Below, in pieces: positions 52,178 through 60,015 of a stretch of 64,000 nt of DNA. The stretch is from RH-AL1 sp965214415. GTDB taxonomy: Bacteria; Pseudomonadota; Alphaproteobacteria; Rhizobiales; Beijerinckiaceae. Where the stretch lies: contig CBDCBQ010000003.1 of assembly GCA_965214415.1 (NCBI GenBank), positions 1,364,001 to 1,428,000 of the forward strand, in the 5' to 3' direction. A program made the position numbers and the translations under genes. Each line of letters starts with the position of its first letter. The stretch's first letter is position 1. Under the pieces are notes generated by a model. That model was not told the origin of the DNA. It saw nothing but the letters and a program-made list of their open reading frames with translations, and did not search any database.

Positions 52178-53770
52178 ATGATCTCGCGTCGTACGCTTCT
52201 TGGTCTTGCCGCCGCGCTCCAAGCCGCGCGCCTGTTTCCGTCCACCGCGCGCGCCGCCGATGCGCCAGCCTCGCTCAGCTTCGGGCCGCCGGCACCCTTC
52301 GATTTCGAGGCGCTGAAGGCGATGGCCGCCGATCTCGCGGCCAAGCCCTATGCGCCGCCGCCGATGCCGGACCCGGCGATCGTCAAGACGATGAACTTCG
52401 ATACCGCCAAGCATATCGTGCCGGACCCGGATTACGCGCTCTTCGGCGACGGCCGTGGCCCCTACCCGATCAACCTGCTCGCCGTCGGCCAGCTGTTTTC
52501 GAAGTCCGTGCGCATGTTCAAGCTCGCGGACGGGCAGGCCAGCGAGGTGCTGTTCCGCCCCGAATATTTCAGGTCGCCGCCAGGCGGTCCGTTGTCACGC
52601 CTGCCGGCGACGCCTGCCCCGTTCGCCGGTCTCGAGTTCCTGCAGGCCGACGACAAGCCGAACCTGCGCGGCCACGAGGGCTGGGCGCGCTTCCTCGGTG
52701 CCTCGTATTTTCGTGGCGTCGGCGAGGCGGATCAGTTCGGCCTCTCCGCGCGCGGGGTCGCGCAAAACAGCGGCGTCGCCAACCCGGAGGAGTTCCCGGA
52801 CTTCACCCATTTCTGGGTCGGCGAAGGCGCCACCGACGACGACCCCGTGCTGCTTTATGCATTGCTCGATGGCCCGAGCGTCGCCGGGGCCTACCGGTTC
52901 GTGATGCATCGCGGCCGCGCGACGACGATGGACATCACCTTGCAGTTGCACCTGCGCCAGCCGATCGAGCGTCTCGGCATCGCGCCGATGACGTCGATGT
53001 TCTGGTATTCCGAAGCCGTGAAGGGTGCCGCGACCGACTGGCGCCCCGAGGTGCACGATTCCGACGGCCTCGCGATGTGGACCGGCACGGGCGAGCATCT
53101 GTGGCGCCCGCTGATCGATCCCGACAAACTGACGATCTCCAAATTCGCCGACGAGAGCCCGCGCGGCTTCGGCTTGATGCAGCGCGACAAGGCCTACGAC
53201 CATTACCTCGACGCGGTCTTCTACGAGAAGCGGCCGTGCGGATGGGTCGAGCCGATCGGCATCTGGGGCAAGGGCTCGGTCGAGCTGATCGAGATCCCGA
53301 CCGACAACGAGATCTACGACAATGTCGTCGCGATGTGGGTGCCCGAGGCGCCCAACAAGGCCGGCGACGTGCTCGACTACCGCTACAATCTGCTGTGGCG
53401 CGACACCGACCCGTTCCCTGGCGACCTCGCGCTCTGCGTGGCGACGCGGCTCGGCGCCGGCGCCATCCAGGGCGCGCCGCGCTCGACGGTGCTGCGCAAG
53501 TTCGTGCTGGAGTTCAGGGGCGGCTACCTCGCCACGCTCGCCGCCGACGCCAGGCCCGAGGCGGTGCTCACCGCGTCGCGCGGCACGTTCTCGCACGTCG
53601 TGATCGAGCCCTCGCCCGACGGCGACCTCGGCCTGTGGCGCATTCAGTTCGACCTCGACCCGCGGGGCAGCGATCCTGTCGATCTGCGCTGCCATCTGGC
53701 CTACGACGGCAAGCCGCTGACGGAGGTGTGGGTGTATCGCTACGTGCCGTTCGCGAGCCCGGTGCGATAG
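52178..53770 (+). CDS. periplasmic glucan biosynthesis protein (OpgG/OpgD family)
   Basis: A 530-residue exported protein with a twin-arginine-type signal (MISRRTLLGLAAALQAARLF), as in OpgD. The N-terminal domain has FDFEALKAMAADLAAKPYAP and PINLLAVGQLFSKSVRMFKL; LEFLQADDKPNLRGHEGWA and FPDFTHFWVGEGATDDDPVL follow, then LGIAPMTSMFWYSEA and the C-terminal immunoglobulin-like part. The family builds or branches osmoregulated periplasmic glucans. The opgH synthase gene is not in the window, so G versus D cannot be fixed. Confidence 0.9.
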   Translation: MISRRTLLGLAAALQAARLFPSTARAADAPASLSFGPPAPFDFEALKAMAADLAAKPYAPPPMPDPAIVKTMNFDTAKHIVPDPDYALFGDGRGPYPINLLAVGQLFSKSVRMFKLADGQASEVLFRPEYFRSPPGGPLSRLPATPAPFAGLEFLQADDKPNLRGHEGWARFLGASYFRGVGEADQFGLSARGVAQNSGVANPEEFPDFTHFWVGEGATDDDPVLLYALLDGPSVAGAYRFVMHRGRATTMDITLQLHLRQPIERLGIAPMTSMFWYSEAVKGAATDWRPEVHDSDGLAMWTGTGEHLWRPLIDPDKLTISKFADESPRGFGLMQRDKAYDHYLDAVFYEKRPCGWVEPIGIWGKGSVELIEIPTDNEIYDNVVAMWVPEAPNKAGDVLDYRYNLLWRDTDPFPGDLALCVATRLGAGAIQGAPRSTVLRKFVLEFRGGYLATLAADARPEAVLTASRGTFSHVVIEPSPDGDLGLWRIQFDLDPRGSDPVDLRCHLAYDGKPLTEVWVYRYVPFASPVR

Positions 53771-53989
53771 GCGGAGACGGCAGGTTTGTAGTGGTGCCAA
53801 GCACGCCTGAGACATCACATGTCTTAGCCGTGCGCTCCCATGTTCAGGCGATCGACAGGTCCGGCCGGTGGACCTCGGTTCGCCCAAGGCGGCAGACTGT
53901 CGTGACAACTCGACATGCGAAACCTTGCTATGGTCAAAGTCAGCCTGTGGGACGTTGCTTGCAGAGAGCTTGAGGGCTCGACATCTCCG

Positions 53990-54289
53990 ATGGCCGAGGG
54001 AGGACGAAATTTGGAGACCGAAATCGATCGCCTCCATACCTCTATCGATACGCTTGTCACGGCGATAACGGACCTCCGGTCCGATCTCTCCGGCGCTATA
54101 ACGGACCTCCGGTCCGATCTCTCCGGCGCTGTAAAGGATCTTCGCTCCGAGATCGTCGTCCTCCGCGAAAATGCGCGGACGGATTTTTCTCGACTGGTCG
54201 ACCGGCAGGATTCACATTTCAGGTGGTTGGCGGGCATCATGATCGCGTCCGCCGTCGCGATAGCCGGGTTGCTTTATAAAGCCCACTGA
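53990..54289 (+). CDS. coiled-coil protein with C-terminal membrane anchor
   Basis: A 99-residue protein (start at ATG 53990; earlier in-frame starts at 53930 and 53915 are possible). A 33-base exact tandem repeat encodes ITDLRSDLSGA twice, followed by a degenerate third unit VKDLRSEIVVL: an 11-residue period typical of hendecad coiled coils. The C-terminus is a transmembrane helix (WLAGIMIASAVAIAGLLYKA). Function unknown; such proteins tend to form oligomeric stalks. Confidence 0.7.
   Translation: MAEGGRNLETEIDRLHTSIDTLVTAITDLRSDLSGAITDLRSDLSGAVKDLRSEIVVLRENARTDFSRLVDRQDSHFRWLAGIMIASAVAIAGLLYKAH
54065..54130 (+). repeat. 33-base tandem repeat in a coding region
   Basis: Two exact 33-base copies (54065-54097 and 54098-54130) are followed by a degenerate copy. 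The unit is in frame and codes for 11 residues. Confidence 0.9.
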
Positions 54290-54302
54290 ACGCGCCCAGG
54301 TG

Positions 54303-55724
54303 TCACGCAAATCGATACGGCACGAAATCGCGCCGATCCGGGTCGACCAGCAGGGCGCGGTCGACGGGTGGGGCGGCGCGTTGCGGGCATTCGTGGCGCT
54401 CGCACATGCGGCAGCTGACGCCGATCAGGGTGACCGGCGCGGTCTTCAGGTCGAGGTGGTCGGCGTAGACGACTTGGCTGGCATGGCTCAGCTCGCAGCC
54501 GATGCCGAGTGCGTAGTGCCGCGTCGGCGCGAGGTGGCTGCCGCCGCCCTTCGCCACGGCGCGCGCGACGCAGAGGTAGCGCACCGCATCCGGCATCTCG
54601 GCGATCTGGACGATGGTGCGCCCGCCCGCCTCGAAGGCCTCGTGCACGTTCCAGAGCGGGCACGTCCCGCCGAAACGGGCGAATTGGAATCGCGTCGAGG
54701 AGTGGCGCTTGATGATGTTGCCGGCGCGATCGAACCGCACGAAGTAGAACGGAACGCCCTTGGCGTTGGGCTTTTGCAGCGTCGAGAACCGGTGGCCGAC
54801 CTGCTCGAAGCTGGTGCCGAAGGTGAAGCAGAGCCGCTCGGCATCGTAGCGGGTTTTCCGCGCCGCCTCGAGAAAGCGGTCGTAGGGCATCAGCAGCGCG
54901 CCGGCGAAATAGTTCGCGAGCGCGAGCCGCGTGATCGCCGCCGCGTCCTCGGACCGGAAGCCCGCAGAGGCGACGATCGCCTCGATCTCGTCGCCCTGCT
55001 CCAGCAGGCCGATCTGTTGCGCCATCAGGAAGGTCGCCGACGACGGATCGATGCCTTCGCGCAGCCACAGCACCCGCGCCTTGCGGTCGAGCTGCCGCAT
55101 GAATCGGGAATGCGGCTCGACGCCGCGGAACTCGATGCGGATCGCGTGATGCTTGAAGAGGTAGGTGGCCAGCGTGTCCGGTCGCGCCGCGACGGAGCCG
55201 AAGGTCTGCTCGGCCAGCTCCTCGGCCGCCTCGTCGAGCCGATCGAAATAATTGCTGCGATAGTGCAGGAAATCGCGCACCTCCTCGTAGGGCTGCATCA
55301 CGCCCATCGGTCGGTCGTCGCGATCCTTGGCGTAGACCTCGTCGACCGCGTGGAGCCGCTCACCGGTGCGCCGAAACGCCATGTGCAGGCTTAGGAACGC
55401 ATGCGCGAACCAGGGCGCGTTGGCGACGATCGTCTTCAGATCCTGCCCATTCGGCACCAGCCCGACGAAGACCGGGTCGGCCATCGCCTCGCGCAGGTCG
55501 CTGACGATCTTGTCGGTGTCCTCCTCGGCGAAGGCGCTGACATCCACCGAGAATTTTTGCGCGAGCGCGAGCATGACCTGCGCCGTCAGGGGACGCTGAT
55601 TGTTCTCGATCTGATTGAGGTAGCTCGCCGAGATGCCCAGTCGATCGGCGAAGCCGAGCTGATTTAGGGCCGCCCCTTCGCGCAGATGACGGATCTTAGG
55701 TCCGGCGAACAGTTTTTGACGCAT
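54303..55724 (-). CDS. XRE-family short-chain fatty-acid regulator (ScfR/RamB-like)
   Basis: A 473-residue regulator. The N-terminal XRE helix-turn-helix reads KIRHLREGAALNQLGFADRL then GISASYLNQIENNQRPLTAQ. The middle is an ImmA/IrrE-type domain with YLFKHHAIRIEFRGVEPHS, and the C-terminal DUF2083-type part has Cys pairs in GIGCELSHA and VSCRMCERHECPQRAAPPVD. RamB/ScfR/PrpR relatives control acetate, propionate and glyoxylate-cycle genes. It is preceded by triple TTGCAAA sites and is divergent from a LuxR-type gene. Confidence 0.9.
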   Translation of the reverse strand: MRQKLFAGPKIRHLREGAALNQLGFADRLGISASYLNQIENNQRPLTAQVMLALAQKFSVDVSAFAEEDTDKIVSDLREAMADPVFVGLVPNGQDLKTIVANAPWFAHAFLSLHMAFRRTGERLHAVDEVYAKDRDDRPMGVMQPYEEVRDFLHYRSNYFDRLDEAAEELAEQTFGSVAARPDTLATYLFKHHAIRIEFRGVEPHSRFMRQLDRKARVLWLREGIDPSSATFLMAQQIGLLEQGDEIEAIVASAGFRSEDAAAITRLALANYFAGALLMPYDRFLEAARKTRYDAERLCFTFGTSFEQVGHRFSTLQKPNAKGVPFYFVRFDRAGNIIKRHSSTRFQFARFGGTCPLWNVHEAFEAGGRTIVQIAEMPDAVRYLCVARAVAKGGGSHLAPTRHYALGIGCELSHASQVVYADHLDLKTAPVTLIGVSCRMCERHECPQRAAPPVDRALLVDPDRRDFVPYRFA

Positions 55725-55738
55725 TCCCTAGTGTAACA

Positions 55739-55769
55739 TTGCAAATTGAAATTGCAAATTATTTGCAAA
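55739..55769. promoter_or_regulatory. triple TTGCAAA operator upstream of the ScfR/RamB-like gene
   Basis: Three copies of TTGCAAA at 55739-55745, 55752-55758 and 55763-55769 lie 15-45 bases before the start of the ScfR/RamB-like gene, in an AT-rich divergent region. RamB-type regulators are known to recognise TTTGCAAA-like sites, so autoregulation is likely, and the LuxR gene on the other side may also respond. Confidence 0.72.
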
Positions 55770-55842
55770 AACGCGCAATTGACTCTATCGATCGGTCCAT
55801 TTGCGGCTATCTGACCAAAGGAGGATCGGGAGGTAAGTTCAT

Positions 55843-56535
55843 ATGCCATTTAAGAGCTTTGAAACCGCGACCATAGAAGTCGGCGGCACTGTCTCTTCGC
55901 TCATTGTCGTATACACCGCGCCGCTCATGCGTATGGGTATCGCGAGTGCCCTGCGTCTTTACGCCGGGCTCAACGGGCGGACTATTCACCAGGGCGGGAC
56001 CATCGGCGACGTCGCCGATGCGATCCGCGCGGCTAGCCGGGGCGACATCATCCTCGCCGACGTCGCCTCGTGGTCGGCGCTCGAGAAGGACACGACCGGG
56101 CTGCGCGAGCATGTCCGCGAAACCCACGTCTCGGTAGCCTTGGTCGCCTGCACGGACGACAGCGCGCACCGGCTGCTGCAGCTGCGCGGCGTCTCCGGCG
56201 TCATCAGCCCCGATTGCGAGGGGCGCGAACTCGAGCTCGCCGTCAGCGAGATCGCCGATGGCAAGACCTACTTCAAACACGAGAACCGCCTTGCGCCGGC
56301 GACCGGCATGGCGAAGCTCTCGAGCCGGCAGGTCGAGATCCTCGAACTTATGACACGCGGCCTGCTCAACAAGCAGATCGCCTGGGAACTCGGCGTCACC
56401 GAGGGCACGGTGAAGAGCCATGTCTCGGCAATCCTCGAGAAGCTCGGCTGCGATCGCCGCACCCAGGCCATCGCGGCCTTCCTGCAGAGCCTCGGTGTCG
56501 GGACGCAGCAGACGCCGCGCATGCTCAACGCCTGA
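55843..56535 (+). CDS. LuxR-type response-regulator-like protein
   Basis: A 230-residue protein with a receiver-like N-terminal domain (residues about 18-135) and a LuxR helix-turn-helix (KLSSRQVEILELMTRGLLNK then QIAWELGVTEGTVKSHVSAI, about 160-210). The phospho-acceptor pocket of the receiver is degenerate (DIILADVASWS), so it may be controlled without phosphorylation. A GGGAGGTAAG ribosome site precedes the ATG at 55843, and a terminator follows 20 bases after the stop. Confidence 0.88.
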   Translation: MPFKSFETATIEVGGTVSSLIVVYTAPLMRMGIASALRLYAGLNGRTIHQGGTIGDVADAIRAASRGDIILADVASWSALEKDTTGLREHVRETHVSVALVACTDDSAHRLLQLRGVSGVISPDCEGRELELAVSEIADGKTYFKHENRLAPATGMAKLSSRQVEILELMTRGLLNKQIAWELGVTEGTVKSHVSAILEKLGCDRRTQAIAAFLQSLGVGTQQTPRMLNA

Positions 56536-56556
56536 ACTTCAGGTACGGCAACGAAC

Positions 56557-56586
56557 AAAAGGACCTCGCGCAAGCGGGGCCTTTTT
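56557..56586 (+). terminator. intrinsic terminator after the LuxR-type gene
   Basis: AAAAGGACCTCGC (56557-56569) pairs with GCGGGGCCTTTT (56574-56585) with one bulged base and a short loop; the T-run is 56582-56586. It ends the LuxR-type gene transcript. Confidence 0.75.
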
Positions 56587-56609
56587 CTATCGGCCACGTG
56601 CTGCACGCG

Positions 56610-56667
56610 GCATTTCTACTGACCGCGCGATGCGCGCGGCATTTCTACTGACCGCGCGATGCGCGCG
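56610..56667. repeat. 29-base tandem repeat spanning the 3' end of the DUF985 gene
   Basis: The 29-base unit starting GCATTTCTACTGACCGCGCG occurs twice in tandem (56610-56638 and 56639-56667). The right copy holds the stop and last codons of the DUF985 cupin gene; the left one duplicates that end outside the gene. It is a recent slippage or recombination product. Confidence 0.85.
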
Positions 56668-57085
56668 TCGTGGGCCGCCAGCCAGGCGGCGCCATCTCGA
56701 ACCCCTCGAACGAAAAGCCGGGCGCAACGGTGCAGCCGACGAGCGTCCAGGCTCCGAGGCTGGTCGCGGTCTGCCAATAGCCGGCCGGCACGACAAGCTG
56801 CGGGCGCTGGCCGGCGGCGAGATCGGGGCCCAAATGCGCCGCCGCCGCGTCGTGGCCATCCGGGCTCGTCGTGATGACCAGCGGGCCACCCGCGTGCCAG
56901 TGCCACACCTCGACGGCATCGACGCGGTGCCATTCAGATACCTCGCCGACATCGAGCAGGAAATAGATCGCTGTCGAGGCGGCGCGACCGCCGACCATGC
57001 GCGGATCGCGGAACGTCTCGCGAAACCAGCCGCCCTCGGGATGCCGCTCCAGCTTCAGGAGCGCGATGACGTCGGCGGCCTTCAT
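56645..57085 (-). CDS. DUF985 cupin family protein
   Basis: A 146-residue beta-barrel (cupin) protein of DUF985: KLERHPEGGWFRETFRDPRM, STAIYFLLDVGEVSEWHRVD then EVWHWHAGGPLVI, QLVVPAGYWQTATSLGAWTL and CTVAPGFSFEGFEMA. The family has no firm biochemical function. The ATG overlaps the mgtE stop by 4 bases, so it is co-translated with the magnesium transporter. Confidence 0.88.
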   Translation of the reverse strand: MKAADVIALLKLERHPEGGWFRETFRDPRMVGGRAASTAIYFLLDVGEVSEWHRVDAVEVWHWHAGGPLVITTSPDGHDAAAAHLGPDLAAGQRPQLVVPAGYWQTATSLGAWTLVGCTVAPGFSFEGFEMAPPGWRPTTRASRGQ

Positions 57086-58500
57086 CCGAGCCTGAACCAT
57101 AGGGTCGCGAACCCGAGGAACGACGAATAGCCGACGACGTCCGTCACCGTCGTGACGAAGGCGGACGAGGACACGGCGGGGTCGACCTCGAAATATTCGA
57201 GCACGAGCGGCACGAGGATGCCGCCGAGCGCGCCCGCCACGAGGTTCGTCACCATCGCCCCGGCGATGACGACGCCGAGCCCGTACTGGTGGAACCAGAT
57301 CCAGGCCCCGATGCCGGTGATGATGCCGAAAGCGAGCCCGTTCAGCGCGCCGACGAGCAGCTCGCGGCCGATCACGCGGGCGGCGTTCATGCGCGACAGC
57401 TCGTGCGTCGCCAGCGCCCGGATCACCACCGTCATCGTCTGCGTCGCGCCGTTGCCGCCCTGGCTCGCGACGATCGGCGCCAGCACGGCGAGCGCCACCA
57501 TTTTTTCCAACTGCACGTTGAAGGCGTCGAGCACGGACGAGGCGATGAAGGCCGTGATGAGGTTGATGAACAGCCACAGGAAGCGGCTGCGGGCGATGAC
57601 CCAGACGCGGTCGGACAGTGTTTCGTCGCCGCGCACGCCGCCGAGCGCCTTGATCTCCTGATCGGCCTCCTCGCGGATGACGTCGACAACGTCGTCGATG
57701 GTGATGACGCCGACGAGCCGCTCGGCGTCGTCGACAACGGGAGCGGAGACGAGGTTGTAGCGCTCGAACAGCTCGGCGACGTCCTCGGCGTCCTCGTTGG
57801 TGGGCACGCGACGGCGATCGGTGCGCATCATGTCGCCGAGCCGCGTGTCGGGCTTGGCGCGCATCAAGGCATCGAGGAAGACGTTGCCGAGAAAGCGATG
57901 CGCCGGATCGACGACGAAGACCTCGTAGAACTGGTCCGGCAGGTCGTCGGCGTCCGAGTCGCGCATCAGGTCGATCGCCTGGCTGACCGTCCAGAACGGC
58001 GGCACGGTGACGACCGTCGTCTGCATCAGACGGCCGGCGGAATTTTCTGGGAAATCCAGCGAGCGTTTCAGCGAGGCGCGGTCGATCGCCGGCAGCGCCT
58101 CCAGAATCTCCGCCCGGTCCTCGGCGTCGAGATCCTCGAGCAGCGCGACGGCATCGTCGCTTTCGAGATCCTGCACGTAGAGCGCGACGGCCGCGTTCGG
58201 CAGCTCCTCGATGATCTCGTCGCGGATGTTCTCGTCGACCTCGGTCAGCGCCGTGAAGTCGAAGTCGCGGCCCATGATCGCGATGAGCTCGGCGCGAAGC
58301 TCGGGCTCCAGTGCCTCGATCAGGCCGCCGAGATCGGCCTCGTGCAGGTCGCCGACGAGGCCGTTCAGCGTGTCGCGATCGCGGCCGTTGATCGCCGCCT
58401 CGACGGCCTCGACGAAGGCCGGCCGAAGATCGCCGTCCGCGTCATGCGGCGCATGGTCGAGCCACAGGTCGTCCTTCGGCCGCTCGTCGACGTCGCTCAT
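57082..58500 (-). CDS. mgtE: magnesium transporter MgtE
   Basis: A 472-residue Mg2+ channel. The N-terminal superhelical domain spans residues about 25-140; two CBS domains follow (about 145-265, with TRLGDMMRTDRRRVPTNEDA and LVGVITIDDVVDVIREEADQ), and five transmembrane helices are in the C-terminal part (FLWLFINLITAFIASSVLDA onward, and ASQGGNGATQTMTVVIRALA in the pore). It is regulated by cytosolic Mg2+ binding in homologues. It is co-transcribed with the DUF985 gene. Confidence 0.95.
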   Translation of the reverse strand: MSDVDERPKDDLWLDHAPHDADGDLRPAFVEAVEAAINGRDRDTLNGLVGDLHEADLGGLIEALEPELRAELIAIMGRDFDFTALTEVDENIRDEIIEELPNAAVALYVQDLESDDAVALLEDLDAEDRAEILEALPAIDRASLKRSLDFPENSAGRLMQTTVVTVPPFWTVSQAIDLMRDSDADDLPDQFYEVFVVDPAHRFLGNVFLDALMRAKPDTRLGDMMRTDRRRVPTNEDAEDVAELFERYNLVSAPVVDDAERLVGVITIDDVVDVIREEADQEIKALGGVRGDETLSDRVWVIARSRFLWLFINLITAFIASSVLDAFNVQLEKMVALAVLAPIVASQGGNGATQTMTVVIRALATHELSRMNAARVIGRELLVGALNGLAFGIITGIGAWIWFHQYGLGVVIAGAMVTNLVAGALGGILVPLVLEYFEVDPAVSSSAFVTTVTDVVGYSSFLGFATLWFRLG

Positions 58501-58654
58501 GGGTGATTCCGGCTAGATCGTGCTGCGCGGCCGGTCTTAAGGGGGCGGTTTGCGCAAGGCAAACGCTCTGTGGCGGAGCGTATTACCGGGTTCGGATCCT
58601 GTCGAATTGTGCCGATCCGAGCGGCACGACTAAGTCGAGCAATGAGAAAAAAAA

Positions 58655-58739
58655 TGGTGCGGCCAAGAGGACTCGAACCTCCACCAGTTTCCCGACTAGC
58701 ACCTCAAGCTAGCGCGTCTACCAATTCCGCCATGGCCGC
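58655..58739 (-). tRNA. tRNA-Leu (anticodon GAG)
   Basis: On the minus strand the sequence begins GCGGCCATGGCGGAATTGGT, has an anticodon stem CTAGC with loop TTGAGGT (anticodon GAG), a long variable arm typical of class II leucine tRNA, T-loop GTTCGAGTCC and encoded CCA at 58655-58657. It reads CUC and CUU codons. Confidence 0.95.
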
Positions 58740-58874
58740 GCGCCGGCAGGGCCAAAGACCCGCTTGCGAACGCGGCGTCGTCTAACAGGTCGCCCGAGGC
58801 GTGACAAGCACGTGACCGGCTTTCGCCGCGCTACCGACTCGTCCGAGAGGCCCTTCAAGGTGTAGGATCGCGCG

Positions 58875-59180
58875 ATGGACGCCGCCGCCGACACCGACCG
58901 TTTTCTACGTGAGATGGCGCGGCGCTACGTCTGGGATCAGACCGAGGCCGAGGCGCTGGCCGCGCCCGAGCGCACCATCCGCCGGGTCATGGACCTGGGC
59001 GTGATCGAGGATGCGCTCGCGCTGGAACCCCGGCTCGGCCGCGCGCGGCTGATCGAGATCCTGAGCACTTCGCCCGCCGGCGCGCTGCGGCCACGCTCCT
59101 GGTGGTTTTGGCACTATCGCCTCGGCCTCGCCGACGCCACGCACGACCCGCCGCCGATGCCGGTACGGACCTACGCGTGA
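58875..59180 (+). CDS. antitoxin-like partner of the AbiEii-family protein
   Basis: A 101-residue protein (RFLREMARRYVWDQTEAEAL, then RTIRRVMDLGVIEDALALEP). The C-terminus RPRSWWFWHYRLGLADA is typical of short proteins that precede AbiEii-like nucleotidyltransferases in many genomes. It is shorter than classical AbiEi (about 200 residues) and has no obvious winged helix. It ends in a GTGA overlap with the next gene. Confidence 0.7.
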   Translation: MDAAADTDRFLREMARRYVWDQTEAEALAAPERTIRRVMDLGVIEDALALEPRLGRARLIEILSTSPAGALRPRSWWFWHYRLGLADATHDPPPMPVRTYA

Positions 59181-59833
59181 CGGTGCATTACGAGATCCTG
59201 CCGGACGTGCAGCGGGTTTTGCTGCCGGGATTCGCGTCATTGCGACGGCTCGGCTACGTGCTCTATGGAGGCACCGCGATCGCGCTCCAGCTCGGCCACC
59301 GCAGCTCGATCGATTTCGACTTCTTCAGCGATCGCCCGATGGATCGCGCCGCGCTGGTCGGCGCACTCCCATTGCTCGGCGACGCATTGGTCGTGCAGGA
59401 CGAGATCGGTACTTGGACCGTGCTGGTCGGTTCGACGGACGCGCCCGTGAAAGTCTCCTTCTTCGCCGGCCTCGGCTTCGGGCGGGTCGGGCGGCCGACC
59501 GTCATCGACGAGGGCATCCTCCTCGCCTCCCTCGACGACCTGCTCGGTCACAAGCTCAAGGTGCTGCTGCAGCGAGTCGAGGCGAAAGACTATCAGGATA
59601 TCGCGGCGATGCTCGACGCAGGCCAAGCGTTGGAGCGCGGCCTTGGCGCCGCGCGAGCGCTGTTCGCGAACTTCCCACCTTGCGAGGCCGTGAAAGCCCT
59701 CGTCTATTTCGATGACAGCGACCTCGCGGCCCTATCGTCCCGAGATCGCTCGATCCTCGCCGCCCATGTCGATCGCCTGAGGACGCCGACAAGAGCTCAA
59801 ATCCGATCGAAGCGGCTCGGTCTGACCCGCTGA
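59177..59833 (+). CDS. AbiEii-family nucleotidyltransferase-like toxin candidate
   Basis: A 218-residue protein of the DUF1814/AbiEii nucleotidyltransferase fold. The motif LYGGTAIALQLGHRSSIDFD followed by FFSDRP is the G-G-T-A ... H-R-x-S-x-D-F-D signature with two acids for metal binding. Later parts include LDDLLGHKLKVLLQRVEAKD and YQDIAAMLDAG. It would block tRNA or nucleotide use if active. It is translated with the 101-residue upstream gene through the GTGA overlap. Confidence 0.82.
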   Translation: MTVHYEILPDVQRVLLPGFASLRRLGYVLYGGTAIALQLGHRSSIDFDFFSDRPMDRAALVGALPLLGDALVVQDEIGTWTVLVGSTDAPVKVSFFAGLGFGRVGRPTVIDEGILLASLDDLLGHKLKVLLQRVEAKDYQDIAAMLDAGQALERGLGAARALFANFPPCEAVKALVYFDDSDLAALSSRDRSILAAHVDRLRTPTRAQIRSKRLGLTR

Positions 59834-60015
59834 GACTGCCGCGCCGAGAGCCGCATTTCGCCGATACGTCTGCATCGCGATCGGGTCGGTTGTTGCACGC
59901 TCGCTGGTCTTCTAATTTGCAACATTGACGCACGAAGGGCGCGACGCCGACCTCAAGCTCGACTTTCACGGCACGGCGGCCCAAATAGCGCCATCCCAAA
60001 GCAACCTCATAGATC

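Noticed and set aside
51574..53973. A nearly 800-codon open frame overlapping cobU (opposite strand) and opgG/opgD (another frame)
   Set aside because: Arg-rich translation without motifs; both overlapped genes are clear, so this is a GC-driven shadow.
54065..54130. CRISPR-like repeat at 54 kb
   Set aside because: Tandem units with no spacers, encoding an in-frame coiled-coil repeat.
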